Shown here: one piece after another, positions 1-10,918 of the stretch
Numbering within the stretch: position 1 is the stretch's first letter
Layout of the letters: every line of letters begins with the position of its first letter
Assembly (NCBI GenBank): GCA_018398765.1
Contig: JAHBMJ010004158.1
Location: forward strand, 1 to 64,000
Direction of reading: 5' to 3'
Length of the DNA: 64,000 nucleotides
Source of the DNA: Chromera velia
Lineage: Eukaryota; Sar; Chromeraceae
Translations under genes and position numbers: made by a program
The notes under the pieces: model-generated
The model's input: the letters and a program-made list of their open reading frames with translations, nothing else
Databases searched by the model: none
Told to the model about the DNA's origin: nothing

Positions 1-2396
1 GATCGGTGGTAGGAGCTGCTGAGAGCTTTTTCTCTGGCTTTTCAGCTTTCCAGGAGTGGGTGCTCCTGGGCTTCTATTTCGCCAGGAACCCTGACTTTCC
101 TGAATGCGACCACATGTCGAGGGTGATCGACACTTGTATTTGCAAAAGTTTTTTCGGGACCTTCATATTTGAGGTTGAAAGTCATATTGATCAAATATTT
201 GATCGTATTTGATAGGTTTTTAAACACTAGGTCCTCCTTAACTGGATATTTGATTTAAGCTTAAGCCCTACCTCAAATCAAATCAAATCAAACATGGTCA
301 CTAGCTCCATAACATGTTTTGTGTGTGCAAACCGGGGAAAGTCTCTCAAAATTATGTGGACCATCTTTAGAACTCAGGATAGGAAGAGAGGGGCAGCTTT
401 TATTGAGGAGCTGGCCACCATCCGTTGTCATATCGATCTCTATAACTCAAATGGAAAGCGCCGCATTGAAACAGGTGGACAACCGCATCTCTGTTCCAAC
501 GTTTTTTTCTCCTTCCTCAGTCCTTCTCTTTGCACGCAATTGGTGTATCGCATTCATATATGGTATCTCGATGGACCGAGATCAAAGATATGCATGTATG
601 ACTCTATTGCCTTTCCTTCTATTGCCTTTCCCTCTCCTCTCAGCATCTCTCACTGTTCGGAGATCGAAAAATTACTGATGACTTGCATAGTCATTGATAA
701 GTTACACATGAATAAGATTGCACACGATTGTTAACTAAGCTAGTGACATATTAGTAACATAATTAGTTTGAAAACACTTTTAAATAGTGTCTGGTAGTTT
801 AAAATATATTAGTATTTTCGAGTTTTAAGATAGTCTTAGACAGTTGAAGAGATTTTAAGATATTGTATAGCTGAGAAGTTAAGAGTTTTTTTTGTCTACC
901 ATTATGCCTCACACCCCCCCACCATCCGTAGTCCAGCGTTTTCAGATAACCTGATTCTGAATCACACCGGGGGGGGGCATCCACCTTCAGCTCTCGTAGC
1001 GCTGCACACCACCCGGGCCACCCCCTCCTCGGTGTCATACACCCCTATAACTTAAATATTTAAAATAACAAAAAAAAATATCGATTTTAATCAGTTTGAA
1101 TCTGTCAGTCTTAGTCAGTCTTCATTTAGGAATTCTAGATCCACGGACTCTGCACGCAGCAGGGCAATAGTCATCGTCATCATCATCAGACTCTGTAACC
1201 TCCCCTCTTTCGCTGCCACTATATTCGCTCATCACCTGGGCAAATAAAGTAGCTTTTGCTTTTGCCTTGCTTTTTGCCTTAGCTTTTGCTTTTGCTTTCA
1301 TTTTTCCTTTTGCTTGCGCCCTTTGTCCTCTTGCTTGATGCCTTTTGTGCCATCAACATCTTGCCTCTTGCTTGCGCTTTTGTCCATCTTTAAGGAAGTC
1401 CGACATAGCGATTCGCAAACGAGCATCAAAAGGCAGGCTGAACATTTTGGGAGAAGAAAAGTATACAAACACGGTCAGATCGAATTCGCCAGCCTAAAAG
1501 TAGGTGTGGACCGTAGCGGACTGACATACAGTAACAAAGCAGAAGACCAAGACGTTTTTCAGACAGCTTTTGCACCTTTGTGCATGCATCTATTAATATA
1601 CATATAACTGCAAAAGCCATATGTGGGTTTTGAGGCGGTATGGTCGGGCTTTGGTAGGCCCACGCCTTCGGCATGGTCGGGCTTCGGCATAGCCACGCCT
1701 TTGGCACGGTCGCGGGCTTTGGTAGGCCCGCGTTTTCGGTGTGGTCAGGCTTTGACAGGCCCGCGCCTTCGGCGTGGTTGGGCTTTGACAGGCCCACGCC
1801 TTCGGCGCGGTCGGGCTTTGACAGGCCTGCGCCTTCAGCGTGGTCAGGCTTTGGCAGCCGGGCGCCTTCGGTACCCGGGCTTTGACGGCCGCTCCGGATC
1901 AACCATAGGAAGCCTTCTTGGGGGTATAGGAAAAGTCCGTTTGCTCAGAGGTTCAGGACACCGCAGTTTTGAACCTGTGGACCTTCAAGACGGATAAGAG
2001 AATTCAGACCCGATTATTGGCCGACAGAGGCAAAGTCGGCTGCGTGCGTCGAAGGGGTAGGGTGCTACCACCCCCTCTGGCCCCATGGCGGCGCCTCCCA
2101 GACCCATGATAAGCCCATGTCTGGACCTGGCGGCGGGGGGGTTTGACCCCCCTTGCCTACGGTTCAGAAGTACGGACTTCTGAACCTTGGAGGGGGGGGG
2201 ATGTCTGACCCAACTCGAGGTCCTTGACCCAAAACAGTCAAGGAAGGTATTCTGTGAGGGGGGGGAGGAGAGAAAAGGCCTCATTATTCGGTGGTTCGGG
2301 GGTGCATAGTTTCTCGCACAGGTCGTTTGACAGCTGAAGAGACGGATTCGGACGGATTAACGTTGTGGCCCTGAAACCTAACTCTTCTGGCACAGG
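1..2396. other. Gene-poor flank
   Basis: I see no convincing gene here. The open frames are short and overlap one another on both strands. The stretch runs from an AT-rich part (about 1-1200), through a pyrimidine-rich block of repeated 'ttttgc' units near 1245-1320, to a GC-rich part (about 1620-2290) holding the minisatellite listed separately. Confidence 0.6.
1628..1895 (+). repeat. 33-bp GC-rich minisatellite
   Basis: About eight imperfect copies of a 33-bp unit built around 'ccttcggcgtggtcgggctt' followed by 'tgacaggcccgcg'. The period is a multiple of three, so the array stays open in several frames of both strands; on the minus strand it reads as an 11-residue repeat of the type GLSKPDHAEGA. 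Open frames across it are more likely a by-product of the repeat than evidence of a gene. Confidence 0.85.
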
Positions 2397-2645
2397 TGTA
2401 AGGTACTAGGCTCTACGTAGAAGAGAACTTACTATAGGAGGATGCAAATCATTCATACGGAGAGGACTGATAAGAAGGAGAATGTCTTCCTTCTTATCAA
2501 TCAGCCTGTTTGATTTGTATTCAATCATGCTTCAATCAACATGCGATTACTATTTCATAAATCCATGCGGTGCACCCGCTCCGCGTATTTCAATAAGATG
2601 CGGAGGCGGGTCTGGCGGCGGGCACCTCCATATTGAGCCCTTACA
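2397..2645 (-). repeat. 3' LTR of the copia element
   Basis: 249 bp, starting TGTAAGG and ending CCTTACA on the plus strand. It is about 92% identical to the copy at 7978-8227. On the element's own strand it is the downstream LTR, and a purine-rich AAGGGG run lies just inside it as a possible polypurine tract. Confidence 0.93.
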
Positions 2646-2680
2646 GTCACCCCTTGATCGTGAAAACAGAGAACGATCAC

Positions 2681-4021
2681 TCAAGGGCAGAGAAAGTACA
2701 CCTTCTTTGCAAAATCAATGACTTTCCGTCTTACACCTGATTTGACAGCAATCGATCGATCACGAGGGACGTACTGAGTTCCCCTATCTTTTGAAAGCTT
2801 GAGTTTTGTCTGTCTGTCCGCACGCATAATGTCGGTCGGGCACCACAATGTTTTTGCTCTCATTGTCCTAAGTTCCTGCCAAACAAACCGAAGCATACCT
2901 TGAAGACGAGGCTCAGATCTCACTTCTCCTGTCTCCAACTGTTCCATCAAAGGAGCAGAGTCAGTCACAAATTCGATCGGGATCTTCTTCTGCTACAGAG
3001 CCTCAACAAACGACTTCCACGCATACGCTTTCTTCACTGTCTCATGCTGCGCGCACAGTTCAGAAGACGTACTGGAATTCAAGACTCTCTTAATCCGTTT
3101 AGACTTCCATACAAAGAGATTGTTCTCTCATATGGATCCAATCGACTCGCTCTGATCTACAAGGAACGCCTCATACCCTGCCCCCCCTTCTCCCCGAGAA
3201 AGAGAAAAAGAACCGTCATGAAAGTCAACGATCTTGGGATTGTGGCAGGGAGTGAAGACAAGAGGCTGTTCCGTTTCTTGAGCATGCAAAAGGAGACGTA
3301 GCACCCCCTCAACCTTCTCTGCAGAAGGCCGAGTAGACCATCGGAACAGCTCGCTGAAGAGAAAAGAGATGGAAGGAAGAGTGCAAACAACCCACCCCGT
3401 AACCCCTGTGCATTTCTGCATTAACGGAATGAGATCCTCCAACACTTCTCCCTCTTTAGGAGGCTCAAGAAGAGATGCGTTCAATCTCCCCCCGAGCAAC
3501 TTCTTCTCATCTATTTCAATTGAGTCAAGGTAGGCTTTCTGTCCGATTTCGTACCCCTTATGCGTGCGAGTGAGAGTCATTCCTACATACTCGAAACTCT
3601 CTCCTTCTTCCAATAACTCAGGCTCGTCCATCTTGAGCCTCTTTTGAATGGGAGCAAAGTGAATGAGTGGATTGGCAGCAAAGATAAGCAAATCATCCAT
3701 ATGCATCAGCATGATTGCGATGATCTCTCCTTTCTCATCCTTCTTGACAAACACACTCTCTCTCAGCTCTTCCCACCCTTCCTCCTTTGTCATCTTCCTG
3801 AAGCTCTGAGTGTATAGACGAGGGGCATCCTTGAGTCCATACATCGCTTTATTCAAATGAAAGACCGACCCTGCTTTCATCCACTCAGGCAGACCTGCGG
3901 GAAGTTTGTCAGGCAACCGAACATACACTTCATCCTTCATTTCAACAGTCAGAAATGCAGTTCGAACATCCGACTTTACGCACCCCCATCCCTTTGTTGC
4001 CGCAAATGAAAGTACAAGCAA
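2681..4021 (-). pseudogene. Copia pol: reverse transcriptase and RNase H
   Basis: Reverse transcriptase motifs are clear: VKSDVRTAFL, YGLKDAPRLY and LMHMDDLLIF (the xMDD catalytic box). RNase H follows, with VDFHDGSFSL and later VTDSAPLMEQL. The frame is kept throughout but broken by TGA at 3128-3130 and TAG at 2993-2995, both inside RNase H. Between and after the stops RNase H residues continue in register (for example FVWKSKRIKRV), so the gene decayed by substitution rather than by indels. Confidence 0.88.
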
Positions 4022-4147
4022 GACAGACCACCAATCGGCCGTCCCCGAGTATGTCTGCAGGTCTTTCCTATCGTCTTAGAATCCCTTCACAACCAGACGC
4101 GCTTTCGCGACTCTCTTTCCCCCTTTTAATTTCCAAGTCAGGACCTA

Positions 4148-5110
4148 TCAACACCTCATAACTTTCCTGCCTTTTGGGACACGCACCCCCCGACAGAAGA
4201 CCGTTTCATCCAGGAAACGCTGCAGCTCATCAAGCATTCCTTTCTCATGACTGTCACTCTTGACCTCTTCATTGGTTGCATCAATGTGTCCTTTTCGAGG
4301 ATTCACGTGACTCATCATTTTTTTGACTACAGTCGGATCAATGGGAACGATCCGAGGGAGGGGACGTCTCTTCTTCTCCTTTTCTGCAATCACGCGAGCG
4401 AGCTCTTCTTTTAATTTCCCTAGACGCTCTCTCAGCGCTTCTTCCTTCTCTTCATCATCTTGTGCAGCCTGCACTTCCTCTCTACCTTCCTGTGCACGAA
4501 GCGCATTCCCATCGCTGTCTGCCCCCCAATCTACCTCAACGTCTTCAGCGACAGGGGACGGAGGCACACCCCCTCCGTCTTCTCTTTCCTCTCTCTTTGG
4601 CAGCCGTCTGGCCCCCCTTCTGGGCTCTGAGTCCCTCTTTGCTTCCTCTCTTTCTTCTCTCTCCCCTTCATCTCCCCCCTCCTGCTGTGCATGCATCTCG
4701 AGCTGACCTGTCTGAATTTGTATGCCTGTAGGGCTCTGAAGGGGAAAAGAGAAAGGCTGTGCACCTCCTATGTCCGATAACACAGAAGTTGCAACATAGC
4801 GCTTACACAGTCGAGCAGCCGTGTGAGAGACAGAAGGAAAGAAACGAGCAGACGCGAAAAAAGAAGAGAACTTTGCAGGAGGACGATCTCCCGCATCGCA
4901 AGGCACCTCCTCAACATCAACATCCGAGAAGGCCCCATCATCCACCTCATCTGACCCCCTCCTCTCATCCCCCAATCCCGGAGACACCCCAGAAAGAGAA
5001 GGAGAAGACGAGTAAGAAGAAAAAGAATCATTCATATTCCCACCCTGCCCTCCCTCCCCTTTCGATTCCCCAGGAAAAGAGAGAGAAGAGTCAAACAGTT
5101 TGCGATCCAT
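4148..5110 (-). pseudogene. Copia pol: linker between integrase and reverse transcriptase
   Basis: A 320-codon stretch, Glu/Ser/Pro rich, lying between the integrase and reverse transcriptase frames on the same strand. It contains a long Lys/Glu-rich segment and reaches HVNPRKGHIDATNEE, the kind of sequence that precedes the copia reverse transcriptase. It has no catalytic motif I can name. Its position makes it the variable integrase C-terminus/RT N-terminus part of pol. Confidence 0.6.
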
Positions 5111-5177
5111 GCCTCTCTACGCAACAAGTGAGACAGAAGAGGGAGGAACACGAATAGGCTTCCAACCATTGTTCTTT

Positions 5178-6560
5178 CTAATTATTACCTTCACCACATT
5201 TGAATTTTCGATTCCTCCAAAGAAGCCTTCGATACCATGCACAGGCTCTTCGTCTTTCTTTCTTGGACGGGCATCGTATACACACACGATCACCAACAGT
5301 GATGGAGGGAATCTCTGTTGTACGTTTTTCTCCAAAGAAAGGATAAACAGGGGACTTACCGGTGACAGTCGAGACGCAATTGTTCAATTCTTGAACTACC
5401 CCCTGGAACAGCCACTTTTCAGTGTAGGGGGGAAGACCGGTTTGTCTTCTTACCTTCCAAAGGAGACGCTTCACTGTCCGATTTGCTCTTTCCCCCTGGC
5501 CCTGATATTGAGGGGTGTAGTCTGCCCCCCTCCAGTGAAAAATTCTCTCTTCCTGACAAAAGTGATCATACTGCCCTTTCTTGTCCCCCGAGAACTCTTT
5601 TCCATTGTCTGTCTGTACAACCTCCATCTTTCCACACCGAGGCTCAAAGCGACGCACGACTGAACAGAGATGTCTGACTGCCTGTGCCTTGTATCCAAGA
5701 ATCTGCCCATCCATCAGTCTTCCTTTTCTTTCAGTTAGAAGACTTGCCGGCACCCCCCCAGATAAAAAGAGAAGATCTTGTGTCCAATGAGATCCTAATC
5801 TCTCTGGCACCCCCCCTCCTTGCCTGGCTGGTATCCATCTCATCTCTGCATTGACCTCTCTGCACTCCCTACAGTTAATTCCTTTTCTGCACTCTTCTAC
5901 CGTCACTCGGTGTACCATGCCTTTCTCTCTGAAGCATGCATAGAGCCGTCTCCCTGTCGCATGCCCAAACCTACCATGCCACAAATTCAACTCTGCAGGG
6001 GATATGTGCTCTATGCATTGTTGTGCCCACGAGACGGAAAGCTTCGCCTTGTCGGGCATCCGCTCCCTAGCAGCCTCATCGGTGCCTGAAGAAACAAAAG
6101 AAGAAGAATCTGAAACAATGGTCAGGTATACACAGTCCTTTCTGTCTGCACTCAAATAAGATTCAAAGGGAGGAGAAGAAGACGATGGAGAGAGAACATG
6201 CACTACATGCACCCCATCTCTCTCATACAAACGAGCTCTCACTGCACCACCCCCCTTGCCAGAAAATTCAACCCAAAAGGGAGGGTCCACTTTCTGCATC
6301 CTGTAACCCCTCACTGAGACGAGAGACACAGGGACTGACGATTTGAAGGCCCCTCTCAGAAGAGGACAAACGGGCTCTCCGTCCACCTCCTCAAGCAGAG
6401 GTGATGCCTCCACCTCCTCAGCACACACCATCTCTCCCCCCGAGGCCTCCTCATACCTGAACTCACAGGGCCTGCGGGAAACAATCAAGTCTTCGAGATC
6501 CCCCCCAATCAAATGCCGACTGCAACCCATATTGGTAACAGGGAACTTCTTTTTCCACAC
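5178..6560 (-). pseudogene. Copia pol: protease remnant and integrase
   Basis: This 460-codon open stretch starts after an in-frame stop. Near its N-terminus NMGCSRHL stands where copia proteases have a D(S/T)G(A/C)S-H-type active site, so the catalytic Asp is Asn here. Next comes a GAG-pre-integrase/zinc-binding region with LWHGRFGH (two His) and CRKGINCREC (Cys pair). The integrase core follows: an Asp in WTQDLL, a second Asp in VVQTDNGKEF and the Glu in GQGERANRTV, matching the D,D-E triad. A protein from this stretch would have integrase residues but a dead protease. Confidence 0.85.
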
Positions 6561-6746
6561 TCATCTCGACTCCCCTCTGCTCCCCGCTGCCCTCACATGC
6601 TCTTTCCTTTCCTCCTCTCCGCCTGTGTCATCGTCATCGCTGAGGGGGGCGAAAGAATTTTCAAGGCGGATCCCCCCCCCAACTTGCACACCCTTCTCAA
6701 AGCCCGAGCATGGTCAGGCGCTGCTGCGCCCCCCCCTCCCGGTCCT

Positions 6747-7931
6747 CTACCCCCCATTCTTCTTGCAGACAGGGGCCTTGTCCCAATGCCCCTTCTCCCC
6801 ACATGCCCTGCAGGGGGAAGCACCGTCGAGGGTGGCTCTACAGGTGCTCATGTGTCTATTTCCACACGTCTGACAGACAGGAGGGGAGTCTTGTGAGCCA
6901 GAGGAGCTCTGCCCCCCCCCATTCACCCCCTCGGCCGCCCTGTTTGCCCTCTCCACACCCTGTGAACCCCTCTCCCTTTCCTGCTCCTGCAGCTCTGTCT
7001 GGGAGCTGTCCGTCAGAGCGAATTTCTTGAGGATCTTTAAAATTCGCAGTATCGAAAATTTGATGCGGGAAAGAGAGAGGTCATTGAGTTCGGCAACGTT
7101 GCCCGACTCCTCAAATACTTCGTCGGGAAGAGCACGAAGGACCTCCTTGTGCTGGACTCGAGTGAATGAATTCAAGACGTTGGGGACAAGACCGTCTTTA
7201 TCGATGTGGTACTTCTCTTTGGACACGTCACAAAGAAGCTCATCCAGCCTCTTATGAATGGTGTAGTAGGAAAAAACGAGACCAAAGGGAACAACGGAGA
7301 GGCCGTCCTTGTCCACCTTGTGATAAGAATATGGGAAGAACTGAATGCGAAGGGCGATCTTGCTTTCGACCTTGAAGGTGAGAAGACCGTACTCCTTTCG
7401 GAGTGCGCGGGGAATGTTCTGGGCAAGCACACCCCGATCCAGCAATCTCTGGATGTCACGGTTCACCTCCGAGTTCTCGAGCTTGTCGAAGCAGACCTCC
7501 ATTTTATTCCTCCAACTCTCGTCCGAAACAAAGCGTTCTCTGGGTAGCTGGTCGTTGCAAAAGTTCTGCCACTTCTGCTCCCACTCCTTAATGTGCTGCT
7601 TGTTCTGCATCTGAGGCACAGCACCGAAGTCAACTTTCACGTAGCAGTAGGAAGAAGAAGCGGACACAGAAGGGGTCTGCTCTTCATCCTCTAAAGGAGA
7701 ATCAACACGAGAATCAACAGGAGACGGGGCTTGTGAGAGTGACGGGGCGAGAGCAGCCATCTCTTCTTTAATTCCTCTCTGCACTGAGGAATCAATCAGG
7801 GCCTGCAAATCGCTTTTGGAGAGAACAATCATCTCTCCTGAACCCGTTGGTACACCGGCTGCGGCCGCTGCAGCCTCAGCTGCCTGCTGCTCTTTCTGGA
7901 GTCTTCTCTTCTCTGCACGAGTCCGCACCAT
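6747..7931 (-). CDS. Copia Gag-like protein
   Basis: 394-codon frame beginning just inside the 5' LTR. The N-terminus is Lys/Arg and Ala rich (MVRTRAEKRR), the middle is helical, and the C-terminus carries two Cys/His clusters: CQTC-GNR-H-MST-C and CRAC-GEKG-H-WDKAPV-C. The second resembles a retroviral zinc knuckle but has six rather than four residues before the last Cys. Gag would package the element RNA. The frame ends in TAG at 6747-6749 and the next downstream pol frame does not continue directly, so a frame change is needed to reach pol. It is intact as a single ORF but sits in an element whose pol is broken. Confidence 0.75.
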   Translation of the reverse strand: MVRTRAEKRRLQKEQQAAEAAAAAAGVPTGSGEMIVLSKSDLQALIDSSVQRGIKEEMAALAPSLSQAPSPVDSRVDSPLEDEEQTPSVSASSSYCYVKVDFGAVPQMQNKQHIKEWEQKWQNFCNDQLPRERFVSDESWRNKMEVCFDKLENSEVNRDIQRLLDRGVLAQNIPRALRKEYGLLTFKVESKIALRIQFFPYSYHKVDKDGLSVVPFGLVFSYYTIHKRLDELLCDVSKEKYHIDKDGLVPNVLNSFTRVQHKEVLRALPDEVFEESGNVAELNDLSLSRIKFSILRILKILKKFALTDSSQTELQEQERERGSQGVERANRAAEGVNGGGQSSSGSQDSPPVCQTCGNRHMSTCRATLDGASPCRACGEKGHWDKAPVCKKNGG

Positions 7932-7977
7932 CTTTGAAAATACTGGTTTGACTCAATCAGATCGTGACACACTGGAC

Positions 7978-8227
7978 TGTAAGGTACTAGGCTCTAGCGT
8001 AGAAGAGAACTTACTATAGAAGGATGTAAATCATTCATACAGAGAGGATTGATAAGAAGGAGAATGTCTTCCTTCTTATCAATCAGTCTGTTTGATTCGT
8101 ATTCAATCATGCTTCAATCAATATGCGATCACTATTTCATAAATCCATGTGGCGCGCCCGCCCCACGTATCTTAATAAGATGCAGCGGCGGGTCTGGCGG
8201 TAGGCACCTCCATATTGAGCCCTTACA
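7978..8227 (-). repeat. 5' LTR of the copia element
   Basis: 250 bp with the same inverted ends as the left copy and one extra base near its start. The gag frame begins about 46 bp inside it on the minus strand. I could not match the adjoining internal sequence to a specific tRNA primer site. Confidence 0.93.
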
Positions 8228-9253
8228 GCTGACAACGCCCCTTCATGGGGTGTTGTGATAGCAATTCTAGACCTCTATGAAACGTCCGACTCGACAAGTT
8301 TTTGAAGAATGTTGTCACAAAACGAGCTGCCGTAAAGGAATGCCGCAAGAGAAATGCATGCAGCCTGCAAGATGTATTAAGCACCCAGCTAGACCAAGCC
8401 CACCAAATCTTTTGGTCAAATGAAAAGGAAAGAAACAAAAGACAGGCAGAGTATGCAGCAACATGGCAGCAAATAAAGCAAGCAAAGGAAGAGGGAGAAA
8501 CCAAAAGGTTGAGTGACTGGGAAGTAATGAGATTGGCCTCTAGTAGTTGATCGACCGTTTGTCTTGAGATACCTCCGTTTGAAGCCTGTTTGAGCTCCGC
8601 CGGGTCGATCGGCGGGCTGCAGCATCATCAGTGAGAGTTGATTGATTGCAGTCTTTCGCATGCGATTGATACTAATTGATTGATTATCACGTAAACAGTT
8701 TGTGGCACAGGTTTTTTTGGCGTATGCGGGCCGGCCAGGAAGGTCTGACGCATGTATACGCTTTTCCTGGATGCCGCACGTTGAGCGCTCGGCATTGGGG
8801 CAGGAGGCTAATCCTCCAAACATTAATTCTATCCTATTCTATCCTATATGGCGGGCCACTGGCGGCATGTTGCCCTAGATGTTGCCATGATATGATCGGT
8901 CGTGGCTGTCCTTGAATCGTTCACACTAAAAACATTCGTTTATCATCAATCATTTTAAATCAGTTACCAGTACATAGTGGTATTAGCTATAATGTAGGAA
9001 AAGAGGAACGATCTGAATAGGTACGGTAAAATCAGTTATAAAAAAAACATAACTTTATGCTTTCTTGAAATGGGTCTATGTCTTACGTTAAAAACGTAAC
9101 TTTAAGATTTTAAGGCCTATAGTCCCCCGCTCGCCGCCTTTATTGCGCACATATCGATCTCTGTATGCATGCATGCATATATCTGCATTATCACTGCATG
9201 CATGTGGCCACGATTTATGCATACATACATGCACGTACATATATGCATGCATT
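8228..9253. other. Intergenic, one weak ORF
   Basis: One plus-strand frame at 8302-8550 (82 codons) looks protein-like, with a Gln/Lys/Glu-rich helical run (ERNKRQAEYAATWQQIKQ), but has no family I recognise and no splice support. The rest is AT-rich, with repeated 'tgattgatt' near 8630-8690 and TGCATGCA runs near 9160-9250. Confidence 0.4.
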
Positions 9254-9603
9254 AATTATCAATACATAATTAATTGCACAAAGACGGAAACTATCTGCTG
9301 CAACTTGATGACTTTCTGATTATTAAAGAAACAGAGTACTCAATAAAATATGGAAAACTGAAGACAAAGATAGAGTTGTATGCCATTGATCCTGCCAAAC
9401 TAACAGAGAAGTGGGTAATTGCATGCAGGAGATGTGAGAAACAAGGGTTGAAACCTCATTTCCTCGACCATCGCACACTGTCAGGAGAATTCGTTCAACA
9501 CGTGGTTGGCTGTCAAGCTTCTGGCCATCCCTTCTTTCTTGGTTTGAGAGGGGGGCCTGGAAAAGCTCCACCTTCCAAGATCCCGGGCTCTTCCCCACAA
9601 TGA
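9254..9603 (+). pseudogene. Fragment with a Cys/His-rich segment, unassigned
   Basis: An open frame (ATG at 9274, or from about 9254) encodes a hydrophilic N-terminus (QLDDFLIIKETEYSIKYG) and then EKWVIACRRCEKQGLKPHF, with further His and Cys residues about 15-25 positions on. That spacing is reminiscent of a zinc-binding finger in transposon proteins, but I cannot assign it. It ends in a Gly/Pro-rich tail over low-complexity DNA. It is probably a fragment of a mobile element. The upstream sequence is AT-rich and gives no start context. Confidence 0.3.
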
Positions 9604-10330
9604 GGAAGAGGAGGGGGGAGAGGAGCTGGACTATCAAAAAGAGGGAGAGGAGGAAGCAGGGGAGCCTTTAATTTGGAGATTTACCAATCAAACCGACAAC
9701 AAAAATTGAAAACGTACATCTACTGTGATTCCCACTATCATTGCTCAGGTGGTAGCACGACTTCAGCAAATATTTAAGCAGACTAAGCTTCGAATGAATT
9801 GAATCAGCCCTCAATTGCTACAGTAAGGACAATTGATTAGGCTCTGTTAAACTAAAAAATTATACGAACTATGATTGTTGCATCAAATTTACATTTTCAA
9901 GTGCTTTTCCTAGGTGCTTTCCTACCTACCTAAGAATAGCTTTGCATAACTTACGTCCTTAACTGTAATATATACATTTCAGCTTATGTTACGCACCACA
10001 TAAAACGTAACATGGCCCTTCGAGCCATGTATATGTAACAAAGTTGTATTAGTTGTGGCTAACGCCACTATGTATCAGTTAGCTGACTATCACTCACTAT
10101 AACACTTTGCAGGTTTTATTAATTTGCCCAGCAATTTACATGATAGAGTAATTTAAACTAGAATCTAAAAAGAATTTAAAAAAAATTTCAAGGAATTTAA
10201 ACAAGTAATTTTAAGTATGATTTTGAAAAATTTAAACCGAAACTTACTAGAATAGTAAACACAAATAATTTAGAGGCAGCAATTTATAGGGCTCGATCTA
10301 TATTACTTCAAATTCCTTTAAATTACTGAT
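9604..10330. other. AT-rich spacer
   Basis: I find no gene. A short hairpin near 10010-10030 (CATGGC...GCCATG) and AT-rich sequence fill the space up to the target duplication of the next element. Confidence 0.5.
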
Positions 10331-10918
10331 TGTTGAGGATCCGCCCTGGTCCTACAAACCAACAACAGAGCAGTGGCTAGCATATACGAAGTGATGATAA
10401 GGGCGAACCCACAACTTTAAAGTTCAAGGTTCTTCCCAGCCTCTATCGACAAGATCCACTAACTGAAAGGTCTGAAACCTTCAGATGGAACAACAGGTCA
10501 ATCAAGCCTCATTGAGTCTCTTTGCAATCCTTTTTTTCCATACAGAAATATACATCATACAATTTGCATGCGCTTTGTCTGTATTTGTTAGCCTCAGAAA
10601 TGCATGCTACAGAAATATACATCATACAATTTGCATGCGCTTTGTCTGTATTTGTTAGCCTCAGAAATGCATGCTCTGTATCGCGCTCTGTATTGCATAT
10701 TCCGATGTAATTCTGCTTGACGCGCAACATGGGCGTGTGCAACTTCAGGACTGGCCATACACATCTGTCACATGTATGCTTGCTTCGCTCCCATGCACTT
10801 GCTCTCTCTGCATGTAATGCTCTTTCTGTAACCATCACTCTCTTTTTAGGACATGAACCAAAGGTGCATTTCTTTTAGACTCTATTCTTATTCTTTCTTG
10901 GCTGTGCCGTCCATAACA
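10331..10918 (-). repeat. 3' LTR, with internal duplication
   Basis: 588 bp against 526 bp in the partner. The extra length is mostly a direct duplication of a segment of about 65 bp (around 10542-10608 and 10609-10675, beginning 'tacagaaatatacatcatac'). This happened after the two LTRs became independent, or in the source copy. Confidence 0.9.

Larger units (their letters stand above)
2397..8227 (-). mobile_element. Ty1/copia-type LTR retrotransposon, decayed
   Basis: Nearly identical terminal repeats (2397-2645 and 7978-8227) enclose, on the minus strand, gag, a protease remnant, integrase, reverse transcriptase and RNase H. Integrase precedes reverse transcriptase, which is the copia order. 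LTR ends are TGTAAGG...CCTTACA. The 5-bp flanks (acagg and gctga) do not match, so no target duplication remains. In the hand alignment the LTRs differ at about 19 positions and one indel over 249 bp, and 18 of the 19 are transitions. Stops and a gag-pol frame break show it is not autonomous. Confidence 0.93.

Noticed and set aside
4323-4731. Plus-strand Ser/Leu/Pro-rich ORFs
   Set aside because: Antisense shadows of the copia pol linker, which is Glu/Ser/Arg rich on the minus strand.
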